Source: SIG78 sp045533055
Lineage (GTDB): Bacteria; Verrucomicrobiota; Lentisphaeria; Victivallales; Victivallaceae
Direction of reading: 5' to 3'
Assembly: GCA_045533055.1 (NCBI GenBank)
Contig: JAZSHD010000015.1
Span: 1 to 5,311, forward strand
DNA: 5,311 nucleotides
Shown here: positions 1 through 5,300 of the stretch, piece after piece
Layout: each line of letters starts with the position of its first letter
Position numbering within the stretch: the stretch's first letter is position 1
The notes under the pieces: generated by a model
Told to the model about the DNA's origin: nothing
The model's input: the letters and a program-made list of their open reading frames with translations, nothing else
Databases searched by the model: none
Made by a program: the position numbers and the translations under genes

Positions 1-281
1 CCTTGGATCCCCTTTGCTCATTGGGCTGCGACATCCAGCGTAGTTCCTCACAACTTTTAATTAACGGCGGGGGCTGCCCCCCCCTTAAGGGATTTTGAGC
101 AAGCTCAAAATCGTCCTCAAACGCCGGATGGCTTCGCTCAACTCCGGTCGGCTTCGCGGCATTTTGCCGCTCGGTTTGCAGGAATTTATCCTGCAAACTG
201 CCCTCCCATGCGTTCGCGGGGCTGACCGCCCTTGTTGCTGTTGGCTCGCTATATAATATCAACCGATATTGGGAACAGAGC
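1..281. repeat. Hairpin-rich non-coding region, probably the right part of a structured repeat element
   Basis: No convincing gene lies here: the open frames entering from the left edge are short and stop within about 100 bases. The stretch is packed with inverted repeats. GATTTTGAG (91-99) pairs with CTCAAAATC (104-112) around a 4-nt loop. CCGGA (124-128) can pair with TCCGG (143-147). GCGGCA and TGCCGC (156-170) enclose TTT. GTTTGCAGGA (174-183) pairs perfectly with TCCTGCAAAC (189-198) around ATTTA. AATATC (255-260) pairs with GATATT (265-270). There is also a G5/C8 block at 69-84 and a direct repeat GGCTTCGC at 130-137 and 150-157. The region ends in the TATTGGGAACAGAGC motif that also forms both ends of the element at 5076-5301, so I infer a related element whose left end lies outside the window. 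Base composition is visibly more GC-rich than the AT-rich pepF leader that follows. Confidence 0.6.
262..281 (+). repeat. Conserved 20-nt terminal motif, copy 1 (ACC-NN-TATTGGGAACAGAGC)
   Basis: This copy reads ACCGATATTGGGAACAGAGC. It matches the copy at 5281-5300 on the same strand and the reverse complement of 5077-5096 at 18 of 20 positions; only the two bases before TATTGG vary. It sits at the junction between the GC-rich hairpin cluster and the AT-rich pepF leader, as expected for the right boundary of an inserted or repeated element. It also overlaps the small hairpin AATATC-AACC-GATATT (255-270). Confidence 0.75.
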
Positions 282-323
282 GTTTAAATAAACTTATCTA
301 TAACTTAACACAATTTTTTATTA

Positions 324-351
324 TTGCAATATCCGTTTGGCATGTTATATT
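324..351 (+). promoter_or_regulatory. Putative sigma70-type promoter of pepF-pncC
   Basis: TTGCAA (324-329) and TATATT (346-351) are separated by 16 nt and resemble -35 and -10 hexamers. The predicted transcript start is near 357-359, giving a leader of about 30 nt before the pepF start. The surrounding 282-375 stretch is strongly AT-rich. It is assigned by pattern only; other AT-rich hexamers nearby could serve. Confidence 0.5.
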
Positions 352-375
352 ACCAAAAAGCAGATTTTTTAATGT

Positions 376-382
376 AAAGGAG
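376..382 (+). promoter_or_regulatory. Ribosome binding site of pepF
   Basis: AAAGGAG is a near-consensus Shine-Dalgarno sequence 5 nt before the ATG at 388. It fixes this start and predicts efficient initiation. Confidence 0.85.
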
Positions 383-387
383 CAGTT

Positions 388-2187
388 ATGAGTAGAAAAG
401 CCTTGCCTGAACGCAAAGATATACCTTTGGAACTTACTTGGGATCTTACTTTGATCTATCCAGACAGTGATGCCTGGGAAAAAGATTTTATTTATTTGGA
501 TGAGCTGGTAAAAGATTTCAATGCTTACCGGGGCAAACTCTCCGAAAGTGCCGTAATATTGAACGATGCCCTCGCTGCTTTGGACAACATGGAGCGGCTT
601 CTGGAAAAACTCTACACCTACGCCCACTTGAAGCACGACGAAGATACCGCTGAACCCACTGCCAAATCACTGGAAAACCGGGCTTCCGGCAAAGCGGCGG
701 CGATCTCGGCAGAGTGTGCATGGTTCGAGCCGGAACTGCTGGCAATAGATGATGAAAAAATGCAAAGTATGCTCTCCGAAAAAGTTCTTTCGTTCTACAA
801 ACCCTCCATCGAAGAACTCCTGCGGGCAAAAAAGCATACTTTAAGCGAAAAAGAAGAACGCATTTTAGGTGCTTTATCCGATGTATTATCTTCCCCGGCA
901 GAAATTTACGAAAGTTTGACCGATGCCGACTTGCGTTTCCCTATGGTACGCCGGGAAAATAAAGATAAAGTGGAGCTGACCAGCGGCAACTATATAAAGT
1001 TTCTGGAAAGCTCTGACCGCAAGGTGCGTAAACACGCCTTCAAAGCCATGTTCAGCAGCTACAAAAACATCATCAACAGTTGTGCTTCCACCATGGATGG
1101 CACGGTCAAAAAGCATGTGGTTTCCGCCCGCTTGCGTAATTACCCCAGTGCGTTGGATAAAGCTCTTTTTGCCGACGAACTGCCCCGGGAACTTTACACA
1201 AATTTGATCGGAAGCGTCCACCGGCACATACCGGAACTTACCGAATACCTCAAGTTCCGCAAAAAGAAGCTCAAGCTCAAAAAACTTGATATGTATGACC
1301 TTTACACGCCGCTTGCCAAGCGTGACGAGCATGTTTACACCTATGAAGAAGCACAGGAAATGGTGCTGAAAGCCTTTGAAGTCATGGGCGAAGAATATGT
1401 CGCCACCGTAAAGCGTGCCTTTGCCGAACGCTGGGTGGATGTTATGGAGTGCCGCCGGAAGCGTTCGGGAGCTTACTCCAGCGGCTGTTATGATACTGTG
1501 CCTTATCTCCTGCTCAATTTCAACGGCACATTGAATGATGTCTTTACGCTTGCTCATGAATTGGGCCACAGTATGCACAGCTATTTTTCCCACAAACATC
1601 AGGAATACCACTATGCAAGCTATCCGATTTTTGCTGCGGAAATAGCTTCCACCACCAACGAGCTGCTGCTGCACGACTATCTGATGAAAAAGTATGCCGA
1701 TGACCCGGCAATGCAGTCCACCTTGCTGGTGCATCTGATCGACGAAGTGCGGGCGTGTATCTACCGCCAGACCATGTTTGCGGAGTTTGAGCTTAATATC
1801 CATGAACTCCGGGAAAAAGATGTGCCGCTGACTGCCGATTTATTGTGCGAAAACTACTATAAACTCAACGATAAATATTACGGCGGTGCCGTCAAAGCCG
1901 ACGAACTTATCAGGTACGAATGGGCAAGAATACCCCACTTTTACTACAACTTTTATGTTTTCAAATACGCCACCGGTTTGTCGGCGGCCATGAAATTCGC
2001 CGCCAACATCCTCTCCGGCGACGCAAGTTTGAAAGAAAAATATTACTCTTTCCTGAAAGCCGGCGACAGCAAAAATGTTCTGGAAATATTGAAAGATGCC
2101 GGTGTGGACTTTATCAACTACCCGGTAGTGGACGATGCCCTCAAAGATTTCGGCAAACTGGTCAAACAGCTTAAAAAGGTGCTGTAA
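388..2187 (+). CDS. pepF: Oligoendopeptidase F (M3-family zinc metallopeptidase)
   Basis: This 599-residue cytoplasmic zinc peptidase is expected to cut short peptides internally during peptide turnover. The length is the usual one for PepF (about 600). The N-terminal half is helical, with the oligoendopeptidase F N-terminal domain at roughly residues 110-185; the M3 catalytic domain spans about 200-585. The active site is clear: HELGH at 390-394 gives two zinc-binding His and the catalytic Glu391, and Glu418 in AAEIAST is the expected third zinc ligand. The preceding block GAYSSGCYDT (361-370) and NFNGTLNDVFTLAHELGHSMHS is a PepF hallmark. The RIPHFYYNFYVFKYATG block (514-530) supplies the His517 and Tyr residues used for substrate and transition-state binding in M3 enzymes. 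There is no signal peptide. The start is fixed by AAAGGAG 5 nt upstream. It is the first gene of an operon with pncC, 1 nt downstream. All key residues are present, so it should be active; precise peptide preference cannot be read from sequence. Confidence 0.95.
   Translation: MSRKALPERKDIPLELTWDLTLIYPDSDAWEKDFIYLDELVKDFNAYRGKLSESAVILNDALAALDNMERLLEKLYTYAHLKHDEDTAEPTAKSLENRASGKAAAISAECAWFEPELLAIDDEKMQSMLSEKVLSFYKPSIEELLRAKKHTLSEKEERILGALSDVLSSPAEIYESLTDADLRFPMVRRENKDKVELTSGNYIKFLESSDRKVRKHAFKAMFSSYKNIINSCASTMDGTVKKHVVSARLRNYPSALDKALFADELPRELYTNLIGSVHRHIPELTEYLKFRKKKLKLKKLDMYDLYTPLAKRDEHVYTYEEAQEMVLKAFEVMGEEYVATVKRAFAERWVDVMECRRKRSGAYSSGCYDTVPYLLLNFNGTLNDVFTLAHELGHSMHSYFSHKHQEYHYASYPIFAAEIASTTNELLLHDYLMKKYADDPAMQSTLLVHLIDEVRACIYRQTMFAEFELNIHELREKDVPLTADLLCENYYKLNDKYYGGAVKADELIRYEWARIPHFYYNFYVFKYATGLSAAMKFAANILSGDASLKEKYYSFLKAGDSKNVLEILKDAGVDFINYPVVDDALKDFGKLVKQLKKVL
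2176..2181 (+). promoter_or_regulatory. Ribosome binding site of pncC inside the pepF 3' end
   Basis: AAGGTG lies in the last codons of pepF, 7 nt before the ATG at 2189. It supports this start over the in-frame ATG at 2135, which would add 18 residues overlapping pepF. With the pepF stop at 2185-2187, ribosomes finishing pepF could reinitiate directly, so translational coupling is likely. Confidence 0.6.
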
Positions 2188-2188
2188 A

Positions 2189-2656
2189 ATGTACGAAGAA
2201 CTTTTGGAACTGCTCAAAACCAACAACTTGCGTCTGGCGGTCGCCGAATCCTGCACCGGGGGGCTGGTCAGTGCGGCAATAATCGATATACCGGGGATCT
2301 CTCAAGTTTACGCCGGGAGTGTGACCAGTTACGAAAATGCGGTCAAAGAGCATCTGCTCAAAGTCCCCGCCGAAGTTCTGGCAACGGTGGGTGCCGTCAG
2401 CGAAGAGTGTGCAAAGTTTATGGCTGTGGGCGTTGCCGGAGCTATGGAGTGCAATGTGGCGATTTCCACCACCGGCATAGCCGGCCCCACCGGAGCAGTG
2501 CCGGGCAAACCGGTGGGTACTGTGTGCATTGGCTACTACCTGAAAGGCAGGGTTTTTACCGAAACCAACCACTTTACCGGCGACCGCAGCCAGGTGCGTA
2601 ATGCCGCCGTAAACCGGGCACTGACCCAGCTGACAGCATTACTGAAAAACTTATAA
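2189..2656 (+). CDS. pncC: Nicotinamide-nucleotide amidase (CinA C-terminal domain family, stand-alone PncC)
   Basis: This 155-residue protein matches the CinA C-terminal domain family, whose studied members deamidate nicotinamide mononucleotide to nicotinate mononucleotide and so recycle NMN (released, for example, by NAD-dependent DNA ligase) into NAD synthesis. Visible signatures in order are AVAESCTGG (17-25) with the catalytic-loop Ser21, the YAGSVTSYEN block (41-50), VSEECAKFMAVG (70-81), TTGIAGPTG (94-102), GKPVGTVCIG (106-115) and FTGDRSQVRNAA (129-140). The length is typical of stand-alone PncC. The N-terminal molybdopterin-binding-like domain of full CinA is absent, and no sequence upstream could encode it because pepF occupies that DNA. 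No signal peptide is present, so it is cytoplasmic. It follows pepF by 1 nt in another frame, indicating co-transcription. It ends in tandem stops (TAATAA). No strong terminator follows, so some read-through towards the next gene is possible. Confidence 0.93.
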   Translation: MYEELLELLKTNNLRLAVAESCTGGLVSAAIIDIPGISQVYAGSVTSYENAVKEHLLKVPAEVLATVGAVSEECAKFMAVGVAGAMECNVAISTTGIAGPTGAVPGKPVGTVCIGYYLKGRVFTETNHFTGDRSQVRNAAVNRALTQLTALLKNL

Positions 2657-2705
2657 TAAATGGTCTCCCGGCAAAGCTTCCGAACAGGAGTTGCAGAAAT
2701 TTTTA

Positions 2706-2795
2706 CCGGTTGAATTTGCATTTTTTGCATAACAGGTGTATACTATGAATAGTTGTAAATACTTGTTATTCAAATGAGAATAAAAATTCAACCGG
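2706..2795. promoter_or_regulatory. 12-nt perfect inverted repeat enclosing the promoter of the secreted-protein gene
   Basis: CCGGTTGAATTT (2706-2717) is the exact reverse complement of AAATTCAACCGG (2784-2795), with 66 nt between. The left arm overlaps the first two bases of the -35 hexamer, and the right arm runs into the GGAG ribosome binding site (2794-2797). In a transcript reading through from pncC the arms could pair and mask part of the ribosome binding site. A transcript from the local promoter would lack the left arm. Alternatively the arms could be two DNA sites for one regulator that loops across the promoter. The repeat is seen directly; its role is inference. Confidence 0.5.
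2716..2744 (+). promoter_or_regulatory. Putative sigma70-type promoter of the secreted glycosidase-like gene
   Basis: TTGCAT (2716-2721) and TATACT (2739-2744) are separated by the ideal 17 nt, and each differs little from consensus. The expected start is near 2750-2752, leaving a leader of about 55 nt. A second TTTGCAT copy 9 nt downstream (2724-2730, first copy 2715-2721) sits in the spacer, and TGAATA (2746-2751) faces TATTCA (2767-2772) just downstream, a possible operator half-site pair. This makes the third gene an independent transcription unit from pepF-pncC. Confidence 0.65.
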
Positions 2796-2797
2796 AG
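2794..2797 (+). promoter_or_regulatory. Ribosome binding site of the secreted-protein gene
   Basis: GGAG lies 8 nt before the ATG at 2806, with a T-rich spacer. It decides this start over the out-of-frame ATG at 2774. Its first two bases are shared with the right arm of the 12-nt inverted repeat. Confidence 0.75.
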
Positions 2798-2805
2798 ATT
2801 TTTTT

Positions 2806-5019
2806 ATGCGTATTTTATCAGGTTTTGCCGCCCTTGCTCTGCTGGGGGCGTTATCGGTCAATGGTCAGAGTGTGGATGGTAAAGCCCTGTGGCGTGAGTC
2901 TGTGCAGGGCAGGACGAATCTGGCAGCGGGCAAAGTTTTCAGCTTTTCGCCCGCTCCAAGCTACCGTTTGACTGTTGACAAAAAAGACAATAAAGATTTG
3001 ACCGACGGCAAGCTGGTCAAGCGGCGGGATGACCGCATCTGGTTCGACCGCAACGCCGTGGGCTGGCGTACCAACGAAATATATCTGACGCTGGACTTGG
3101 GGGAAAAAGCCGATCTGGACAAGATAGTTATCCGCACGCTGGGCGGGGCTCCGCGATTTTCTTTCCCCGACAAGCTGGAAGCGTTTGTTTCCAACGACGG
3201 CAAACTCTGGCACCGCAGCGGCACATTGAGCCGTTTGCAGCCGGGGGAAATGGAACAGCACGACAATATCAACTTCTTTTATTACGACGAAAGCAAACCC
3301 GTCACCGTGCCGCTTTATCTGAATTTGCAAGCCTCTGCCCGGTATGTTTTGATCAAGGTTTCCGCCCGGGGATTTTTCTTTACCGACGAAGTGGCGGTGC
3401 TTAAAGCCGATAAAAAGAACAGCACATTCAACGATGCTTTCAGCCGTCCCGGCGAAGAGCTGCCCCTGACCGGGCTTATTGCCAAAGTGCGTACCGGCAA
3501 ACTGGCGGTCAGTAAAGAGTTTTTCATGCCCCAATTTTTCGCTTTCTCCGATCTGCGGGCAACCAAAAGCCAAAAGAGTAAAGCCGAACTGATTCTGGAA
3601 CTGCCCAAAGATATTGAAGTATACAACCCCGCCGGAGTCTGGAGTTCCCAAGACAACGGCGATCTGATCCGCTGGAGCCGCAAGCTGGATTTAAGCGACA
3701 AACACTACTCTTCCAGTGCTGTCCGGCTGCGGAGCAAGAGCAATAAAGTTTCCGGCAAAGGCTATATTTCCACTACGGTCAACGGCAAATTGCAGTTCAA
3801 AAGTCCGCTGGCGATCGAAGTGCTGGACTTCCCGGAATTTGAACCCTTTGAAAAACTCCATGTGAGTTTGGCGTGGATCGGCGAAGATGTCCAACGCTCG
3901 TGGCCGGATTTCTTCAAGGTGTGGAAGCGTCTGGGCTTCAACACTGTAAGTTCATTCCCGCTGCACCGCAAAGGTAAATACACAGCCGAAGTGTTGAGCT
4001 TCTTTGAAGCGGCAAAGAAAAACAACATGAAGTTGATCCTGAATTTGTCGCCCATGATAGAGCTGCAGCGTACTACGCCGAAAAAGGCGTTGGAATCGGT
4101 AAAGTGTACTCCCAGGGGATTCAGTATTTGCCCCTCCTACTTTGGCGAATATTGGATCAAAGAGTGCGATAGATTGGCAAGTTATGTAAAATTGCTCAAG
4201 CCCGACTATGTATTTTTTGATATTGAATCGTGGGCGGAAGCCTTCAGTCGCACCAAAAATTGCCAACGCTGCAACGAAGGGGCGGCTCAAGCCGGAGTCG
4301 ACCGTCAGAAATTTCTGCTGCAATGCGGTGCACGCCATGCGGCGGATCTGAAAGAAGCTGTGGCAAAGGGTGCCAAGGTAGCCAATATACCCATGCCCCT
4401 GATCGGTTCCTACGACCGTTCTCCGGCTAAAGCGACCTACCAGATCACCCGTTTTGCCGATGAATACCCCAAGTATACTGATATGGCACAGCCCAGTTTG
4501 TATGTGGCGGGCAATGCGGAAAAAGTCCATAATGCTGTGCGGTATTGTGCCGAAAAGATGGATTTCAACAAAAAACTCATCCCCTTCCTGACCGCCGGAA
4601 CTTACGGCGAATATGAACCGGAAAAACTGGAAGCCATGATCCTTGAGTGTTTCCTCAATGGAGCCGGGGGCATAACTTACTTCAAGTATAACAACTTCGA
4701 TACTCCCGAAGATTTCTACTACCACGCCCGGGCGTTGGCTCTTTTGCGGCCTTATGAAAATCTGATCGTTGCAGGTAAACAACTCAAACTGGCAAGCGAT
4801 CCTGCTAATGCCATGATTTCGGCATTGCAGAGCAATAATGAAATATTGCTGCTGGCAGGTAACTACAGCAAAAGCACCCCCAAAGTTACGGTCACGCTCC
4901 CCGGCAAAGCAGTTAAAGTTGTAGATGCTGTTACCGGCAAAGCTGTGGAAGTATCCGGCAGCAAACTTGCTTTGGATATACCTGCGGGCAAATACCGCTT
5001 GATCTACATCAAACTTTAA
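2806..5019 (+). CDS. Secreted glycoside-hydrolase-like protein: discoidin-type N-domain plus TIM barrel
   Basis: I do not recognise a named family over the full 737 residues. Residues 1-20 are a Sec-type signal peptide (short basic start, hydrophobic 3-18, cleavage probably near Gly20-Gln21). There is no lipobox Cys, so it is predicted periplasmic or extracellular. Residues about 35-200 look like a discoidin (F5/8 type C) beta-sandwich: IYLTLDLGEKADLDKIVIRT (92-111), then LEAFVSNDGKLWH (124-136), a common carbohydrate-binding fold. Residues about 220-345 form a second beta-rich linker domain. Residues about 350-655 look like a TIM barrel: LHVSLAWIG opens it, MKLILNLSPM (408-417) and PDYVFFDIESW (466-476) resemble core strands, and GGITYFKYNNFD (621-632) closes it. 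Glu474, Asp472 and Glu602 (TYGEYEPE) are candidate catalytic acids, by position only. The last 80 residues form a beta domain, as in many glycosidases. A CxxC (486-489) and several other Cys may bind metal or form disulfides. It has its own promoter and terminator. Enzyme activity and substrate are inferred, not shown; a non-catalytic glycan-binding role remains possible. Confidence 0.8.
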   Translation: MRILSGFAALALLGALSVNGQSVDGKALWRESVQGRTNLAAGKVFSFSPAPSYRLTVDKKDNKDLTDGKLVKRRDDRIWFDRNAVGWRTNEIYLTLDLGEKADLDKIVIRTLGGAPRFSFPDKLEAFVSNDGKLWHRSGTLSRLQPGEMEQHDNINFFYYDESKPVTVPLYLNLQASARYVLIKVSARGFFFTDEVAVLKADKKNSTFNDAFSRPGEELPLTGLIAKVRTGKLAVSKEFFMPQFFAFSDLRATKSQKSKAELILELPKDIEVYNPAGVWSSQDNGDLIRWSRKLDLSDKHYSSSAVRLRSKSNKVSGKGYISTTVNGKLQFKSPLAIEVLDFPEFEPFEKLHVSLAWIGEDVQRSWPDFFKVWKRLGFNTVSSFPLHRKGKYTAEVLSFFEAAKKNNMKLILNLSPMIELQRTTPKKALESVKCTPRGFSICPSYFGEYWIKECDRLASYVKLLKPDYVFFDIESWAEAFSRTKNCQRCNEGAAQAGVDRQKFLLQCGARHAADLKEAVAKGAKVANIPMPLIGSYDRSPAKATYQITRFADEYPKYTDMAQPSLYVAGNAEKVHNAVRYCAEKMDFNKKLIPFLTAGTYGEYEPEKLEAMILECFLNGAGGITYFKYNNFDTPEDFYYHARALALLRPYENLIVAGKQLKLASDPANAMISALQSNNEILLLAGNYSKSTPKVTVTLPGKAVKVVDAVTGKAVEVSGSKLALDIPAGKYRLIYIKL

Positions 5020-5041
5020 GCTGCAACTGACTGAAAAAAAG

Positions 5042-5071
5042 CTCCGGAACCTGATTGCTCCGGAGTTTTTT
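5042..5071 (+). terminator. Intrinsic terminator of the secreted-protein gene
   Basis: CTCCGGA (5042-5048) pairs perfectly with TCCGGAG (5059-5065) around a 10-nt loop, followed at once by six T (5066-5071). It begins 22 nt after the stop codon. A run of seven A (5034-5040) precedes the stem, separated by one G, so it could also terminate transcription arriving from the right on the other strand. Confidence 0.9.
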
Positions 5072-5076
5072 GTATA

Positions 5077-5100
5077 GCTCTGTTCCCAATAAGGGTCGGT
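5077..5100 (-). repeat. Left terminal inverted repeat of the MITE-like element
   Basis: It starts GCTCTGTTCCCAATA and continues AGGGTCGGT. Compared with the reverse complement of 5277-5300 it differs only at 5092 (A versus C) and 5097 (C versus A). It begins 5 nt after the terminator T-run. Confidence 0.75.
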
Positions 5101-5102
5101 AC

Positions 5103-5154
5103 TTGAGGAAGGGAAAAAGACCTTTTAAGGAAAGGTCCTTTTTCCCCTCCTCAA
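5103..5154. repeat. Long near-perfect hairpin inside the element
   Basis: The 23-nt left arm (5103-5125, starting TTGAGGA) pairs with the 24-nt right arm (5131-5154, ending TCCTCAA). There is one A/C mismatch at 5110 and one bulged C, and the loop is TAAGG. One arm is purine-rich and the other pyrimidine-rich. There is no T-run directly after it, so it does not look like a second terminator. TCCTCAAAC-N-CC at its right foot (5148-5159) recurs at 114-125 in the left hairpin cluster. Confidence 0.75.
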
Positions 5155-5184
5155 ACTCCACCCCTTTTTCCCAAACCTTTTCCC

Positions 5185-5222
5185 GGCATTTATCTATTTG
5201 CGTTGCAAAATAGATAAATGCC
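5185..5222. repeat. Second long hairpin inside the element
   Basis: GGCATTTATCTATTT (5185-5199) pairs perfectly with AAATAGATAAATGCC (5208-5222) around an 8-nt loop, GCGTTGCA. An alternative register lets TTTGC pair with GCAAA around GTT, leaving one bulged A. The stem is AT-rich with a GGC/GCC clamp at its base. Confidence 0.75.
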
Positions 5223-5276
5223 ATTCAAGTTTTAAAAAAGTTCCAATACTAAAGTTGATCATATAACTTTTTATTG

Positions 5277-5300
5277 ACCTACCCGTATTGGGAACAGAGC
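5277..5300 (+). repeat. Right terminal inverted repeat of the MITE-like element
   Basis: It ends in TATTGGGAACAGAGC (5286-5300), identical to 267-281. The inner bases ACCTACCCG match the left terminal repeat in inverted orientation apart from two positions. It is followed by one C and then TTTTGTAT, the putative second copy of the target site. Confidence 0.75.

Noticed and set aside
1..96. Open frames entering from the left edge, as a truncated gene end
   Set aside because: The three frames stop at about 42, 60 and 96, their translations have no recognisable motif, and the DNA merges into the hairpin cluster.
91..112. GATTTTGAG-CAAG-CTCAAAATC as an intrinsic terminator of an upstream gene
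   Set aside because: The stem is good but is followed by CGTCCTC rather than a T-run, and it sits among several similar hairpins, so repeat structure is the better explanation.
91..281. Integron attC site, CRISPR array or retron-type RNA
   Set aside because: There are no regularly spaced identical repeats, no attC core sites (RYYYAAC/GTTRRRY pairing), and no integrase, Cas or reverse transcriptase gene in the window.
886..1803. 305-codon minus-strand open frame opposite pepF
   Set aside because: It lies wholly antisense to a gene with intact catalytic motifs, has no recognisable domain, and is explained by the codon pattern of pepF.
2135..2188. Upstream in-frame ATG as an alternative pncC start
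   Set aside because: It would add 18 residues read from pepF coding sequence and lacks family similarity. The ATG at 2189 has a ribosome binding site at proper distance and gives the normal family N-terminus.
2665..2704. Possible terminator after pncC
   Set aside because: CTCC...GGAG (2665-2668/2687-2690) with an inner CGG/CCG pair is short and has a 4-nt asymmetric bulge, and the T-run comes about 10 nt too late. It is too weak to call.
3952..4782. 276-codon minus-strand open frame opposite the secreted-protein gene
   Set aside because: It is antisense to a continuous signal-peptide-bearing coding sequence with a good ribosome binding site and shows no domain of its own.
5009..5224. Open frame of 71 codons on the minus strand
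   Set aside because: It runs through the element's left terminal repeat, both long hairpins and the terminator, has low-complexity Lys/Glu/Phe content driven by the purine-rich stem, and has no recognisable domain.
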